A stretch of 64,000 nucleotides of DNA from Methyloversatilis sp. (GCF_030698125.1 NZ_JAUYNV010000038.1:1-64000); one strand, 5' to 3'. Shown: positions 27,060-37,645, counted from the stretch's first letter. The notes: generated by a model not told the origin, from the sequence alone. Numbers and translations are program-made.

Positions 27060-27542
27060 TCACGGCGTCGCCGCGCCGGCGAAGTCGTGCTGGCGCCACG
27101 CTTCATAGGCGACGATGGCCACCGAATTGCTCAGGTTCAGGCTGCGGCTGTCCGGCTGCATCGGAATGCGCAGGCGTTGCGCGACCGGCACCGTGTCGAG
27201 CAGCGCACCGGGCAGACCGGCGGTTTCCTGACCGAACAGGAAAATGTCGCCGGCGCGGTATTGCGGCGCCGTATGTGCAGTGCGCCCGCGCGTGCTCAGG
27301 GCATACAGCCGCGAATCGTCGGGCTGCAGTGCCAGCGCGTCCGACAGCGCCGCCCAGTCCTCATGCACTGTCACATTCACCAGGTCGCGGTAGTCCATGC
27401 CGGCACGTGCGAGGTGCTTGTCGGTGATTTCGAAGCCGAGCGGCTTCACCAGATGCAGCCTGAAGCCGCCGTTGGCGCACAGCCGCATCACGTTGCCGGT
27501 GTTGGGCGGAATCTCTGGCTGATACAGGACGATGTGGAACAT
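27060..27542 (-). CDS. trmL: TrmL, tRNA (cytidine/uridine-34 2'-O)-methyltransferase
   Basis: 160-residue SPOUT methyltransferase. It 2'-O-methylates the wobble base of leucine tRNAs. MFHIVLYQPEIPPNTGNVMRLCAN is the family start; LFGQETAGLP and IPMQPDSRSLNLSNSVAIVAYEAWRQ make the trefoil-knot SAM site. The gene converges on gpsA. Confidence 0.95.
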   Translation of the reverse strand: MFHIVLYQPEIPPNTGNVMRLCANGGFRLHLVKPLGFEITDKHLARAGMDYRDLVNVTVHEDWAALSDALALQPDDSRLYALSTRGRTAHTAPQYRAGDIFLFGQETAGLPGALLDTVPVAQRLRIPMQPDSRSLNLSNSVAIVAYEAWRQHDFAGAATP

Positions 27543-27594
27543 GGGCGTGCGCCGGGTCGGGGAGCGGGATTGTGCCGCGGCGGGGCGGGTGAAG

Positions 27595-28302
27595 CTACTT
27601 CCCGCGCAGCCGTGGCGTGCGCGCCAGCACCAGATTGGTCACCGTCAGCGCGCCGGCCGCCTTCAGCATGCGCGCCACCTCGTGCAGGCTGGCGCCGGTC
27701 GTCAACACGTCATCGACCACCGCGACATGCCTGCCTGCTACCTCCGTACGCACCGCAAAGGCACCGCGCACATTGCGCCGTCGCTGCGACCACGCGAGGT
27801 CGCGCTGCGGCGGCGTGTCGTGCAGGCGCTCCAGACCGAAGGCATCGAAGTTCAGCTGGCCGATCCGGCCGAGCGTGCGGCCGATCTCGACCGACTGGTT
27901 GAAGCCGCGTTCGCGCAGTCGGTTCGGATGCAGTGGCATGGCCAGCAGCAGATCACAGGGCGGCAGGCCGAGCGCGTGGAGTTCGTGCGCGAACCAGTTG
28001 GCCAGTGGCAGGCGGGCGCGGAACTTCAGGGCGTGGATCAGGTGGTCAGCAGGTTCCGCGTAAGCCCAGACAGCCAGCGTCGCATCGAAGGCCGGTGGAT
28101 GTTTCAGGCAGCGGCCGCACACGTCGGCCGTCGGTACCGGCAGCGCGCAGACCGGGCAATGCGCCGCGGGCAAACGCGGCAGCTCGTCATGGCAACCGGC
28201 GCACAACAGCGCATCGCCCGATGGCAGGCCGCACAGCCGGCAGTCCTGCGTCAGCAATCGCCTGCTTGCGGCCCGCGCCGCGGCGATCACGCGGTGCAAC
28301 AT
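27595..28302 (-). CDS. ComF family phosphoribosyltransferase-like protein
   Basis: 235 residues. An N-terminal zinc-finger region ([21 protein letters not shown] and [17 protein letters not shown]) is followed by a phosphoribosyltransferase fold with [19 protein letters not shown], the PRPP-binding loop. ComF proteins support DNA uptake in competent bacteria and are often next to bioB-type genes in proteobacteria; with pilBCD present, natural transformation is possible. Divergent from bioB with about 70 bases between. Confidence 0.9.
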   Translation of the reverse strand: MLHRVIAAARAASRRLLTQDCRLCGLPSGDALLCAGCHDELPRLPAAHCPVCALPVPTADVCGRCLKHPPAFDATLAVWAYAEPADHLIHALKFRARLPLANWFAHELHALGLPPCDLLLAMPLHPNRLRERGFNQSVEIGRTLGRIGQLNFDAFGLERLHDTPPQRDLAWSQRRRNVRGAFAVRTEVAGRHVAVVDDVLTTGASLHEVARMLKAAGALTVTNLVLARTPRLRGK

Positions 28303-28373
28303 GTGCCGGCCGTTTTCGCGGAAAATGCGGGCTTCGCCGTTTCAGCGCCGATGCGCCCGCCAGACTTCACATC

Positions 28374-29354
28374 ATGCATACCCAAGTCATCCATCTTCCG
28401 CCGTCCTCCCGCTCCCAAGTGCCCCAGCGCTGGACCACCGAACAGGTCGAGGCGCTGTTTGCGCTGCCGTTCGCCGATCTGATGTTCCGCGCGCAGCAGG
28501 TGCACCGCGAGCATTTTGATCCCAATGCCATACAACGATCCACCCTGCTGTCGATCAAGACCGGTGGCTGCCCGGAAGACTGCGGCTATTGCCCGCAGTC
28601 GATGCGCCACGATACCGGCGTCACCAGCCAGGACCTGCTGCCGGTCGAAGAGGTGCTGGCCGCCGCGCGCGCGGCGCGCGATGCCGGTGCGACGCGCTTC
28701 TGCATGGGCGCCGCCTGGCGCGGCCCGAAGGACCGCGATGTCGAGGCGGTGGCCGAAATGATTTCGGCGGTGAAGGGGCTGGGTCTGGAAACCTGCGCCA
28801 CGCTGGGCATGCTGCGCGAGGGCCAGGCCGAAACGCTGAAGAAGGCGGGGCTGGATTACTACAACCACAACATCGATACCGCCCCGGAGTTCTACGGCGA
28901 CGTCATCGGTACGCGCACGCAGGAAGACCGCTTCGACACGCTGGAAGCGGTGCGCGAAGCCGGCATGAATGTGTGCTGCGGCGGCATCGTCGGCATGGGC
29001 GAATCGCGCCGCGGCCGCGCCGGCCTGATCGCCACGCTGGCCAGCATGGACACGCCGCCGGAATCGGTGCCGATCAACAACCTGGTGAAAGTCGAAGGCA
29101 CGCCGCTGGCCGATACGCCGGATCTCGATCCGTTCGAATTCGTGCGCACCATCGCCTGCGCCCGCATCACGATGCCGAACAGCCACGTGCGTCTGTCGGC
29201 CGGGCGCGAAGCGATGAACGACCAGATGCAGGCGCTGTGCTTTCTTGCCGGCGCCAATTCCATCTTCTATGGCGACAAGCTGCTGACCACCGGCAATCCG
29301 CAGGCCGACAACGACCGCCGGCTGCTGGAGCGGCTGGGCATCCAGTCGGTCTGA
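28374..29354 (+). CDS. bioB: Biotin synthase
   Basis: 326-residue radical SAM enzyme inserting sulfur into dethiobiotin. The 4Fe-4S motif is [13 protein letters not shown] near residues 63-75. [13 protein letters not shown] and [11 protein letters not shown] supply further conserved residues for the 2Fe-2S cluster. [19 protein letters not shown] is the usual C-terminus. It opens the bioB-bioC-peptide-MFS run. Confidence 0.97.
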   Translation: MHTQVIHLPPSSRSQVPQRWTTEQVEALFALPFADLMFRAQQVHREHFDPNAIQRSTLLSIKTGGCPEDCGYCPQSMRHDTGVTSQDLLPVEEVLAAARAARDAGATRFCMGAAWRGPKDRDVEAVAEMISAVKGLGLETCATLGMLREGQAETLKKAGLDYYNHNIDTAPEFYGDVIGTRTQEDRFDTLEAVREAGMNVCCGGIVGMGESRRGRAGLIATLASMDTPPESVPINNLVKVEGTPLADTPDLDPFEFVRTIACARITMPNSHVRLSAGREAMNDQMQALCFLAGANSIFYGDKLLTTGNPQADNDRRLLERLGIQSV

Positions 29355-29416
29355 GCGCGGAGCGCACGACCATCGCCGCTGCGGTTCCGCCCGACCTCGC
29401 ACTCGATGCGCGCGCG

Positions 29417-30274
29417 GTGGCGCGCGGCTTCGAGCGTGCCGCCGCGCGTTTCGACGACGCGGCGGTGCTGCATCGAGAAGTGGCGCGGCGCATGGCCGAG
29501 CGGCTTGACATGGTCATGCTGAAGCCGGCCCGCCTGCTCGATCTGGGTTGCGGCACCGGCGCCGATCTGCAGCCGCTGCGCGCACGCTACCCCGACATGC
29601 AGATGATCGGCGTCGACCGTTCGGCCGCCATGCTCGCGCGGGCAGCCGCCCGCACGCCGCGCTGGCGGCGCTGGCTGCCCGGGGTGCTGGGCGGCAGCCA
29701 GACCGCGCTGGTGCGTGCCGATATCGCGCGGCTGCCGATTGCGCCGCGCAGCATCGACATGGTGTGGTCCAACATGGCGCTGCACTGGCAGGCGGACCTG
29801 CCGGCGACACTGCGCGAAGTGCAGCGCTGCGTGCGCGTCGGCGGGCTGTTCATGTTTTCCATGCTCGGCCCGGACACGCTGCGCGAACTGCGTGGCGCGC
29901 TGGCCGAAGCCGGACTGCCGTTGCGCGCACATCGCTTCATCGACATGCACGATGTCGGCGACATGCTGGTCGAATCGGGCTTCGCTGAACCGGTGATGGA
30001 CATGGAGCACATCACGCTGACCTTCGACACGCCGGCCGCGCTGTACCGCGATCTGGCCGATACCGGTGGTCACTGCGCGCTGGCCGCGCGGCCGCGCGGA
30101 CTGCTGACGCCGCGCGCCCGTGTGCGGCTCGATGATGCGCTGCTGCGGCTGCGCGACGATGGCCGCCTGCCGGCGACGATGGAAATCATCTACGGCCACG
30201 CCTGGCGCGGCGAGCCGCGCCAGACCGAGGACGGCCGCGCCATCATCCAGTTCGAACGCGGCCGCCGGCGATGA
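29417..30274 (+). CDS. bioC: BioC, malonyl-ACP O-methyltransferase
   Basis: 285 residues from the GTG. BioC methylates malonyl-ACP to start pimelate synthesis. LDLGCGTGADLQPL is the SAM motif; VWSNMALHWQADLPATLREVQRCVRVGGLFMFSMLGPDTLREL is very characteristic. The start is uncertain. There is no ATG between the bioB stop and the fold; GTG 29417 is the only standard start and gives VARGFERAAARFDDAAVLHREVA. A CTG at 29351 overlapping the bioB stop would add 22 residues. The stop overlaps the next ATG. Confidence 0.9.
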   Translation: MARGFERAAARFDDAAVLHREVARRMAERLDMVMLKPARLLDLGCGTGADLQPLRARYPDMQMIGVDRSAAMLARAAARTPRWRRWLPGVLGGSQTALVRADIARLPIAPRSIDMVWSNMALHWQADLPATLREVQRCVRVGGLFMFSMLGPDTLRELRGALAEAGLPLRAHRFIDMHDVGDMLVESGFAEPVMDMEHITLTFDTPAALYRDLADTGGHCALAARPRGLLTPRARVRLDDALLRLRDDGRLPATMEIIYGHAWRGEPRQTEDGRAIIQFERGRRR

Positions 30275-30444
30275 AGCGCAGGGACGCCGTGCGGGTCAGC
30301 GCCAAGGGACGCAGCCTGAAGCCACGCAACCCCCTGGCCACGGCGGCGCTGCTGAAGAAGGGCGGCGAGCACGCCCGGCAGGACAAGAAGGCCAGTCGCG
30401 CCCGGCTCAAATCCGCTCTGCTGAAATCGACGGACGGCGACTGA
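30271..30444 (+). CDS. 57-residue conserved basic peptide
   Basis: Short frame MKRRDAVRVSAKGRSLKPRN... ending KSALLKSTDGD, rich in Lys and Arg (about a third of the residues). ATG overlaps the bioC stop by four bases (ATGA) and its stop is two bases before the MFS gene, so it is almost certainly translated in this operon. The VSAKGRSLKPRNPL stretch resembles small basic proteins I know from other proteobacteria. Its function is unknown; RNA binding is a guess from charge. Confidence 0.7.
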   Translation: MKRRDAVRVSAKGRSLKPRNPLATAALLKKGGEHARQDKKASRARLKSALLKSTDGD

Positions 30445-30446
30445 CC

Positions 30447-31646
30447 ATGTTGCCGCCGGCCCGGCTCACGCTGCTGATGTGTGCCGCCGAGGCCCTGGGC
30501 ATGACGGGATTCGCCGCCTATCCGTCCTTCCTGCCGCTGCTGGCCGGGGTGTGGCAGCTCAGCGGTGCCGAAGCCGGCCTGATCGGCGGTGCCTTCTTCT
30601 TCGGCTACATGGTGGCCGTGCCCTTTCTGTCCGGCGTCACCGACCGCGTCGATGCGCGCATCGTTTATGTGGCGTCCTGCGTGTTGATGGCAGGCGGAAC
30701 GCTGGGCTTCGCGCTGTTCGCCCGGGGCATGTGGACCGGCGCCTTCTTTCAGGCGCTGTGCGGCGCCGGACTTGCCGGCTGCTACATGCCCGGCCTGCGC
30801 GTGCTGACCGATCGCGTGTCGACGGCCCGAAGCAATCGACCGATCGCGTTCTACACCGCGAGCTTCGGCATCGGTACCAGCCTGTCGCTGCTGCTGGCCG
30901 GCGCCCTCGGCAATCTGATGGACTGGCGGATCGCGATCGCGCTGATGGCTGCCGGCCCACTCCTGGCGGCCGTCATCGTTTTCATGGGCACCGCGCCGCA
31001 TGCGCCGCCCGGTGCTGCCGATGCGCACTGGCTGCCGCGTTTCGGACCGGTGCTGGCGCACCCGCGGGTGCGCCAGCTGGTGACCGGCTACGCGGTGCAT
31101 TGCTGGGAGCTGTTCGGCCTGCGGTCGTGGATGGTGGCCTTCATCGCTTTCGCTTACGGACTGTCGTCGGCGCAGGCCGCGCTGTCGCCGACCGAAGCGG
31201 CGGCGCTGATCAATCTGCTCGGACTCCCGGCCAGCATACTGGGGAATGAAATGGCCGGACGTGTCGGACGACGGCGCTGGATCGTCGCCATGATGATCGC
31301 CTCCGGCCTGCTGTGCTGGCTGGCCGGTGCTTCGGCGGCGCTGCCCTGGTGGCTCATGCTGTGCGTGCTGGCGCTGTACAACACGGCCGTCATGGCCGAT
31401 TCGGCCTCGCTGACCGCCGGCCTCGTGCATGCTGCGCCAGCGGCACAGCGCGGTGCGGCGATGGCGCTGTATTCGCTTGGCGGCTTCGGCGCCGGTTTCA
31501 TCGCACCGCTGGTGTTCGGCGGCGTGCTGGACATGACCGGGGGCATCACATCCCCTGTGGCATGGACCTTCGCCTGCGGCACGCTGGGCGTCGGTTGCCT
31601 GCTGTGGGCGCTGTCGGCGCTGCGTCGTCCGGCCCGCGCGGCATAG
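30447..31646 (+). CDS. MFS transporter
   Basis: 399-residue major facilitator with about 12 membrane helices. Conserved loop 2-3 reads LSGVTDRVDARIVYVAS and loop 8-9 NEMAGRVGRRRWIVA. It starts two bases after the small basic peptide and lies in the biotin operon, but co-location does not prove that it moves biotin or a precursor. No terminator is seen directly after it. Confidence 0.85.
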   Translation: MLPPARLTLLMCAAEALGMTGFAAYPSFLPLLAGVWQLSGAEAGLIGGAFFFGYMVAVPFLSGVTDRVDARIVYVASCVLMAGGTLGFALFARGMWTGAFFQALCGAGLAGCYMPGLRVLTDRVSTARSNRPIAFYTASFGIGTSLSLLLAGALGNLMDWRIAIALMAAGPLLAAVIVFMGTAPHAPPGAADAHWLPRFGPVLAHPRVRQLVTGYAVHCWELFGLRSWMVAFIAFAYGLSSAQAALSPTEAAALINLLGLPASILGNEMAGRVGRRRWIVAMMIASGLLCWLAGASAALPWWLMLCVLALYNTAVMADSASLTAGLVHAAPAAQRGAAMALYSLGGFGAGFIAPLVFGGVLDMTGGITSPVAWTFACGTLGVGCLLWALSALRRPARAA

Positions 31647-31729
31647 TCCGTTCAGATCATGCAGCAGGGTTTTCACGGCCACAGTCCGGTCATCTTCGCG
31701 CCCTAACCTCCGGATCACACAGACGGGTG

Positions 31730-31750
31730 CCGCTGCGCGCCCGCCGTCTG
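31730..31750 (+). other. Hairpin in the nucleotidase leader
   Basis: CAGACGG (31730-31736) pairs with CCGTCTG (31744-31750), a 7-base loop, 23 bases before the nucleotidase ATG. It may end the MFS transcript or shape the leader; there is no U-tract. No clear Pho box was found in 31647-31772. Confidence 0.4.
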
Positions 31751-31772
31751 ACAACGATTCCGGAGATGTCCC

Positions 31773-33719
31773 ATGAAAGCCACCCTCGTCGTGCGCAGGC
31801 ACACGCTTGCCATCCTGATTTCGTCGCTGTTCGCCGGCCCGGCGCTGGCCGAAGGTCTCACGCTGCTGCATATCGGTGACCAGGAGTCCTGGCTGTTGTC
31901 GGCACAGGGCAACCTGCGCGACAACGCGTCGCAGGCGGTGTCCTTCTACGGCGGCGTCGATCGCCTCGCCAGCGTCATGTCCGCCGCAGAATCGGCGGCC
32001 GCACTGGCCGGCAACACGGTGTTCAAGCTCAACGCCGGCGATGCCTTCCTGCCCGGCCCGCGCCTGAACGCCAGCTTCGTCAATCTGGGCTCGGCTTACA
32101 TCGACGGCGGACAGGATTTCTACGACGCCATCGCGATGCGCCACATCGGCTTCGATGCCGCGGTGTTCGGCAATCATGAATTCGACCTCGGCCCGGACGT
32201 CGCGGCGCGCTTCGCCCAGGTTTCCGGCACGACATATCTGTCGTCCAACCTCAACTTCAGTGCCACGCCCGCCTTCGCGTCGCTGGCTGCGACCGGCACG
32301 GTCGCGCCCTACACGCTGCTGAGCACGAATGGCGGCAACAAGGTGGCGGTGGTCGGTGTCACCACGCCGCTGCTGTCGAGCATCAGTTCGCCCGGCTCGG
32401 TGAATCTGACCGGGGGCTGGAACGCGGGCAGCACCGAAGCGCAGAACCTGCAGGCGCTGGTGCCCTTCGTGCAGCAGCAGATCGACGCCGCGCGCGCACA
32501 GGGTGCCGGCAGCGTCATCGTGATCAGCCATCTGCAGAATGCCGCCAACGAGCGCGACGTGCTGATCCCCGGCCTGCGCGGCGTCGACGTCGTACTGTCC
32601 GGCGGAGGCCACGAACTGATGGCTGACGCAGACGATGCGCTGATACCGGGCGATGTGCGTGCCATCACCGGCCTGCCGCAGACGGTCACGGATGCCGACG
32701 GCAAAGGGGTCGCCATGGTCACCTCGAGCTTTGGCAACCGTTACGTCGGAGAACTGAACCTGACGCTGGACGACACGACCGGTGCCGTAACGGCGATCAA
32801 CGGCGCCAACCTGTACCGCGTATCGGGCGCATTGGCCGACACCGACACGGTGGCGGGCGACAGCTTCCTGAAGACCGCGGTGGTCGATCCGGTCCAGAGC
32901 TACATCAATGTGCTGAATGCGACCGTGATCGGTCAGTCGGAGGTCTTCCTGAACGGCAACCGCGGCGCCGCCGGTACGCCCGGCAGCTTCCAGGCAGGTG
33001 TGCGCAATGCGGAAACCAATCTGGGCAATCTGGTTGCCGACGCCATGCGTCATGCCGGCGGTACCGACATCGCCATCCAGAACGGCGGCGGCATCCGCGT
33101 CTCGATCAATGCCGGCGACGTCAGCGTGGGCGACACCTTCAACGTGCTGCCCTTCACCAACCTGGTCGATGTCGCACCCAGCGTGAATGCCGAACAGCTG
33201 AAGACCATCATGGAACATTCGGTTGCCAACGCATCGGCCAGCGGCAATGCCGACGGCCGCTTCGCCCAGGTGTCCGGCATGCGGGTCGTGTATGACACGA
33301 CGCGCGCCTCGGGCGACCGCATCGTCAGCATCGTGCTTGATGACGGTACCGTACTGGTGCAGGACGGCGAAGTGGTGGATGGCGCGCGCAGCTTCTCGCT
33401 CACTACGATCGACTTCACCGCCAACGGTGGTGACGGCTACCCGTTCGCCGCTGCCGGCATCGAATTCGAGAATGCCGTCAGTTCCATCACCTACCAGCAG
33501 GCGCTGCAGGAATACATCACCGACGCGACCTCGGAAGGTGGCCTGGGCGGCGTCATCAGTGCCAGCCGCTACGGCGTCGCCGATCCGCTCGACCCGGCCG
33601 GTCGCCTGGTCGACCTGGCGATCTCGCCGGTGCCGGAAGCCGATACCTGGGCCATGTTGCTGGCCGGTCTGGGCCTGCTCGGCGTGTTTGCCCGCCGCCG
33701 CAACGCCGTCGCTGTCTGA
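31773..33719 (+). CDS. Secreted 5'-nucleotidase-like protein with PEP-CTERM anchor
   Basis: 648 residues. Signal peptide (ILISSLFAGPALA), metallophosphoesterase domain with FKLNAGDAF and FGNHEFDLG, and C-terminal nucleotidase domain (AIQNGGGIRVSINAGDVSVGDTFNVLPFTN). The usual first metal motif D-x-H is altered: LLHIGDQES. It ends with the sorting tail VPEADTWAMLLAGLGLLGVFARRRN, a PEP-CTERM signal for exosortase. Probably hydrolyses nucleotides or similar phosphoesters outside the cell, for phosphate or nucleoside salvage. Followed by an extracellular nuclease gene. Confidence 0.9.
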   Translation: MKATLVVRRHTLAILISSLFAGPALAEGLTLLHIGDQESWLLSAQGNLRDNASQAVSFYGGVDRLASVMSAAESAAALAGNTVFKLNAGDAFLPGPRLNASFVNLGSAYIDGGQDFYDAIAMRHIGFDAAVFGNHEFDLGPDVAARFAQVSGTTYLSSNLNFSATPAFASLAATGTVAPYTLLSTNGGNKVAVVGVTTPLLSSISSPGSVNLTGGWNAGSTEAQNLQALVPFVQQQIDAARAQGAGSVIVISHLQNAANERDVLIPGLRGVDVVLSGGGHELMADADDALIPGDVRAITGLPQTVTDADGKGVAMVTSSFGNRYVGELNLTLDDTTGAVTAINGANLYRVSGALADTDTVAGDSFLKTAVVDPVQSYINVLNATVIGQSEVFLNGNRGAAGTPGSFQAGVRNAETNLGNLVADAMRHAGGTDIAIQNGGGIRVSINAGDVSVGDTFNVLPFTNLVDVAPSVNAEQLKTIMEHSVANASASGNADGRFAQVSGMRVVYDTTRASGDRIVSIVLDDGTVLVQDGEVVDGARSFSLTTIDFTANGGDGYPFAAAGIEFENAVSSITYQQALQEYITDATSEGGLGGVISASRYGVADPLDPAGRLVDLAISPVPEADTWAMLLAGLGLLGVFARRRNAVAV

Positions 33720-33728
33720 TTCAGCCTC

Positions 33729-33758
33729 GCGGCCCGTCCGGTATCGCCGGCGGGCCGC
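33729..33758 (+). terminator. Probable terminator of the nucleotidase gene
   Basis: GCGGCCCG (33729-33736) pairs with CGGGCCGC (33751-33758), with an inner CCGG/CCGG continuing the stem; TTCGATT follows, a weak U-tract. It separates the nucleotidase from the downstream nuclease gene. Confidence 0.6.
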
Positions 33759-33792
33759 TTCGATTACCCTGCCTGTCTCGCTGGAAATTCAA

Positions 33793-36700
33793 ATGTCATC
33801 AAACGACCGCATCGTTTCGCCCCGACTTTCCCTGACACTGGCCATCGTCGGTCTGTTCGCCTCGGCCGCGCAGGCCGACAACACACCGCAAACCCTGCCG
33901 TTCGCGCAGGACTGGACGAACATCGGCCTGATCACGGCCAATGACAACTGGAGCGGCGTACCCGGCATCACCGGCTATCGCGGCGATGAGCTGACCAGCG
34001 CGACCGGCGTCGATCCGCAGACCCTCACGGCGGATGGCACCACGTCGCCGGTCGACGTGAATGCCAACCAGACCAATCCGAACACCTTCAGCACCGGTGG
34101 CGTCACCGAGTTCCACCTGACCGATCCGGTCGTCGCACTGACCGGCTCCGGCACCGCCGATGCGCCCTTCATCCTGCTGTCGCTGAACACCACCGGTCAC
34201 AGCGGCATCGTCGTGCGCTATGACCTGCGCGATCTCGACGGCTCGGCCGACAACGCGCAGCAGCAGGTTGCGCTGCAGTACCGCGTCGGCGCCAGCGGCA
34301 GCTTCATCAATGTGCCGGAGGCCTACGTGGCCGACGCGACCGAAGGCCCGTCGCTGGCTGGCAAGGTGACGCCGGTGCAGGTGACGCTGCCGGCCGACGC
34401 CGACAACCAGCCGCTGCTGCAGCTGCGCGTGATCACGACCAACGCGCCGGGCAACGACGAGTGGGTCGGTATCGACAACATATCGGTGCAGGGCGGCGGC
34501 AGCGGTGCCGTGAATCAACCCATCGTGACCACCTGCCCGGCGCTTGCGCTGCAGGCCGGCGAAGCCGGCAGCGTGACGGTGGCGGCCAGCGACGCCGACA
34601 GCGTGGTCGAAGCCTACTCGCTCACCGGCACGCTGCCGGTTGGTGTGACGGTCGACGGCTTCACTCCGGCGACGACCGACGGCGGCAGCGCGTCTGCGCA
34701 GGTCAGCGTCGCGGCAGGCACCGCGACCGGCCAGTACAGCATCGGTCTGCGCTTCACGAACAACGAGGCACAGGAAGGAACGTGCAGTGTCGATATCACG
34801 GTCGCTGCGCCGGCCGCCATCGTGCCCATCCCGGCGATCCAGGGCAGCGGTGACGCCAGCCCGCTGAACGGTCAGGTCGTCACCACCGAAGGCGTGGTCA
34901 GCGCCGTATTCCCCGGCCTGAACGGCTACACCCTGCAGGACGACGCCGGCGATGGCGACGTGAGCACGTCGGATGGTATTTTCGTGTTCGCCCCGGGCAA
35001 CACGGTCGTAGTCGGCCAGCGGCTGCGTCTGACCGCAAATGTCACCGAGTTCAATACGGTGACCCAGCTCACGTCGCCGAGCGCCGTGCAGGTGCTGGGC
35101 AGCGGTGTGTCGATCACGCCGACCGACATCGTGCTGCCGGAAGCATTCGAAGGCGAGCTGGAGCGCTATGAAGGCATGCTGGTGCGCATCACTTCGCCGC
35201 TCACGGCGTCGCAGAACTACTTCCAGGGCCGCTACGGTCAGGTGACGCTGTCGGCCGAAGGCCGCATGGAAATCCCGACCAACCGCCACCCGGCGGGCAC
35301 TGCCGAAGCACTGGCGCTGCGCGACGAGAATGCACGTCGTCGTATCGTGCTCGACGACGGCTCGACCGCACAGAACCCGAACCCGATCCCCTTCATCGGC
35401 GCCGACAACACGCTGCGTGCCGGCGACACGGTGACCGGCCTGACCGGCGTGATCGACCATGGCCTGATCACCGCGTCGAGCACCGGGCCGCGCGACTACA
35501 AGCTGCACCCGGTGGTGATGCCGGAGTTCAGCCGCGACAATCCGCGCACCGCAGTGCCGGCGGCTGTCGGCGGCAATGTGCGGGTGGCCAGCTTCAATGT
35601 GCTGAACTACTTCAGCACGATCGATCAGGCCGGTGCGTCGTGCTTCCCCACCGGCACGCGCAGCGATTGCCGTGGCGCCGACAGCGCACTCGAATTCACC
35701 CGTCAGCGCGACAAGATCGTCGCCGCGCTGCTGGCGATGGATGCCGACGTCGTGGGTTTGATCGAAATCGAGAACAACGGTCAGGGCGCGGTGAACAATC
35801 TGGTGGCCGCGCTGAACGCAGCCTACGGCGTCAATGTGTATGCCGCGGTCGGTCTGCCGGTCGGCGGTACCGGCACCGACGCCATCCGCCAGGCCATGAT
35901 CTACAAGGCGGCCAAGGTCGCACCGGTCGGCAGCGCGATCAGCGACACGGCGACGGTCCACAGCCGCCCGCCGCTGGCGCAGACCTTCGCCGCGGCCAAC
36001 GGCGAGCGCTTCACCGTCGTCGTCAATCATTTCAAGTCGAAGGGCTGCGGCGACGCCGCCGGGGCCGAAGCCGATCAGGGTGACGGTCAGGGTTGCTGGA
36101 ATCCGCTGCGCGTGCAGCAGGCGGCAGCGCTGCAGACCTTCATCCAGCAATTGCCCGGTCAAGGTGGCGCCGCCGACGTGCTGGTCATCGGCGACCTGAA
36201 CGCGTATGCGAAGGAAGATCCCATCCTTGCGCTGACCTCGGCCGGCCTGACCGATCTGGCCGCCGGCATCGAGCTCAACTACACCTACACCTTCGATGGT
36301 GAAAGTGGCGCGCTCGACCATGCGCTGGCCAGCACCGCGCTGGCCGGCAAGGTAAGTGGCATCACGCAGTGGCACATCAATACCGACGAGCCGTTCGTGA
36401 TCGACTACAACACCGAGTTCAAGCCGCAGGACCTGTACGCGCCGACCGCCTTCCGCTCGTCGGACCATGATCCTGTCATCATCGGCCTGAACCTGCTGCG
36501 CACGATCAACGGCGGCGCCGGTCGCGACACGCTGACCGGCACACCGGGCGATGACGTCATCACCGGCGGCGAAGGCGCAGACCTGCTGACCGGTGGTGGC
36601 GGTGCGGACACCTTCGTCTATCAAAGTGTGCGCGACGCGCTCGACACCATCACCGACTTCGATCCGCAGCAGGACAGGCTGGATGTGCGCCAGCTGCTGG

Positions 36701-36882
36701 CCGGCGTCACGACCGGCAGCGACCCGCTGACCAGCGGCCACATCAGCTTCCGTCAGAGCGGTGCGAACACGATGGTGCTGTTCGACGCCGACGGGTCTGC
36801 CGGTCGCGCCGCAGCCCGTCCGCTGGTGACCCTGCGCAATGTGCTGCCGGCCCAACTGGGCAGCGCGACATTCCTCTACTGA
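33793..36882 (+). CDS. ExeM/NucH-type extracellular endonuclease with RTX tail
   Basis: 1029 residues. The N-terminus looks like a Sec signal ([15 protein letters not shown]). Then come a beta-rich region, an Ig-like segment, an OB-like ExeM domain ([30 protein letters not shown]) and an endonuclease/exonuclease/phosphatase domain at about 594-900: [46 protein letters not shown]. At about 906-935 are RTX-like Gly/Asp repeats ([26 protein letters not shown]) binding calcium. It probably degrades extracellular DNA. Sec-type N-terminus plus type I-style tail is unusual; see findings. Confidence 0.88.
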   Translation: MSSNDRIVSPRLSLTLAIVGLFASAAQADNTPQTLPFAQDWTNIGLITANDNWSGVPGITGYRGDELTSATGVDPQTLTADGTTSPVDVNANQTNPNTFSTGGVTEFHLTDPVVALTGSGTADAPFILLSLNTTGHSGIVVRYDLRDLDGSADNAQQQVALQYRVGASGSFINVPEAYVADATEGPSLAGKVTPVQVTLPADADNQPLLQLRVITTNAPGNDEWVGIDNISVQGGGSGAVNQPIVTTCPALALQAGEAGSVTVAASDADSVVEAYSLTGTLPVGVTVDGFTPATTDGGSASAQVSVAAGTATGQYSIGLRFTNNEAQEGTCSVDITVAAPAAIVPIPAIQGSGDASPLNGQVVTTEGVVSAVFPGLNGYTLQDDAGDGDVSTSDGIFVFAPGNTVVVGQRLRLTANVTEFNTVTQLTSPSAVQVLGSGVSITPTDIVLPEAFEGELERYEGMLVRITSPLTASQNYFQGRYGQVTLSAEGRMEIPTNRHPAGTAEALALRDENARRRIVLDDGSTAQNPNPIPFIGADNTLRAGDTVTGLTGVIDHGLITASSTGPRDYKLHPVVMPEFSRDNPRTAVPAAVGGNVRVASFNVLNYFSTIDQAGASCFPTGTRSDCRGADSALEFTRQRDKIVAALLAMDADVVGLIEIENNGQGAVNNLVAALNAAYGVNVYAAVGLPVGGTGTDAIRQAMIYKAAKVAPVGSAISDTATVHSRPPLAQTFAAANGERFTVVVNHFKSKGCGDAAGAEADQGDGQGCWNPLRVQQAAALQTFIQQLPGQGGAADVLVIGDLNAYAKEDPILALTSAGLTDLAAGIELNYTYTFDGESGALDHALASTALAGKVSGITQWHINTDEPFVIDYNTEFKPQDLYAPTAFRSSDHDPVIIGLNLLRTINGGAGRDTLTGTPGDDVITGGEGADLLTGGGGADTFVYQSVRDALDTITDFDPQQDRLDVRQLLAGVTTGSDPLTSGHISFRQSGANTMVLFDADGSAGRAAARPLVTLRNVLPAQLGSATFLY

Positions 36883-36901
36883 ACACTGACTTTCCGGAGC
36901 C

Positions 36902-37636
36902 ATGACCATGATGATCAAACCCATTGCCGCAGCAGCGCTGATCGCCTCGCTGTTCGCCACCGCTGCGCACGCCGACGTGAGCTTCAGCGAAGACTTCAAC
37001 AGCGGTTACGTCGCCAACTGGCAGACCGCCGGCGACGTGTCCGCCCAGGACAATTCGGGCGATACCTACATCGCCCTGACAACGGCATCGCTGACGTTCG
37101 AGGATGACTTCCCGCTACCGGCCGGCTCGTTCAATCTGAGCGGTGTGGCAGCGGTCGAAACCGGCCTCGCGCTCGAAACGGCGATCGGCGCGCAGCCCGG
37201 CGCCTTTGATCGCGGCGACGACTTCGCCTATGAAGGCTCTGCCATCTGGCGCACCGTGAACGTGAATGTCGGCGACATCCTGCGTTTCGACTGGCTGCTG
37301 GCCACCAACGAAGTCGGCGCCGAAGCGCGGCCGGACTTTGCCTTCCTGTCGGTCGACGGCGACATCACGCGCATCGCTTCGGTCGCCGACGCCACGTCGG
37401 CACCGATCCTCGATTTTCTGGCCGACACCGGCATCCGCAGCTTCGAGTACGTATTCACGCGCGGCGGTGCGGTGCGGCTGGCGTTCGGTGTCGTCGATGT
37501 GGGCGACTTCGGTGTCACGACCGCACTGGCGATCGACAACGTGAGCATCACCGCGGTGCCGGAACCGGAAAGCTGGGCGCTGATGCTGGCGGGTCTGATC
37601 GGTGTGGCGGGCGCCGCCCGTCGCGCGCGTCGCTGA
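36902..37636 (+). CDS. PEP-CTERM exported protein
   Basis: 244 residues. Signal peptide (IAAAALIASLFATAAHA), a beta-rich body, and C-terminal VPEPESWALMLAGLIGVAGAARRARR, a textbook PEP-CTERM sorting tail cut by exosortase. No catalytic motif is seen; it may be a structural, extracellular-polymer associated protein. It lies 20 bases after the nuclease stop. Exosortase itself is not in the window. Confidence 0.85.
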   Translation: MTMMIKPIAAAALIASLFATAAHADVSFSEDFNSGYVANWQTAGDVSAQDNSGDTYIALTTASLTFEDDFPLPAGSFNLSGVAAVETGLALETAIGAQPGAFDRGDDFAYEGSAIWRTVNVNVGDILRFDWLLATNEVGAEARPDFAFLSVDGDITRIASVADATSAPILDFLADTGIRSFEYVFTRGGAVRLAFGVVDVGDFGVTTALAIDNVSITAVPEPESWALMLAGLIGVAGAARRARR

Positions 37637-37645
37637 GCGACGTCC

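Noticed and set aside
30243-33218. Long minus-strand open frame of 991 codons
   Set aside because: It is antisense to bioC, the MFS gene and the nucleotidase, rich in Arg, His, Gln and Asp as expected from an opposite frame in GC-rich DNA, and resembles no protein.
33799-36999. Minus-strand open frame of 1066 codons opposite the nuclease gene
   Set aside because: Composition is the antisense artefact of a long GC-rich coding region; the plus-strand protein has clear domains.
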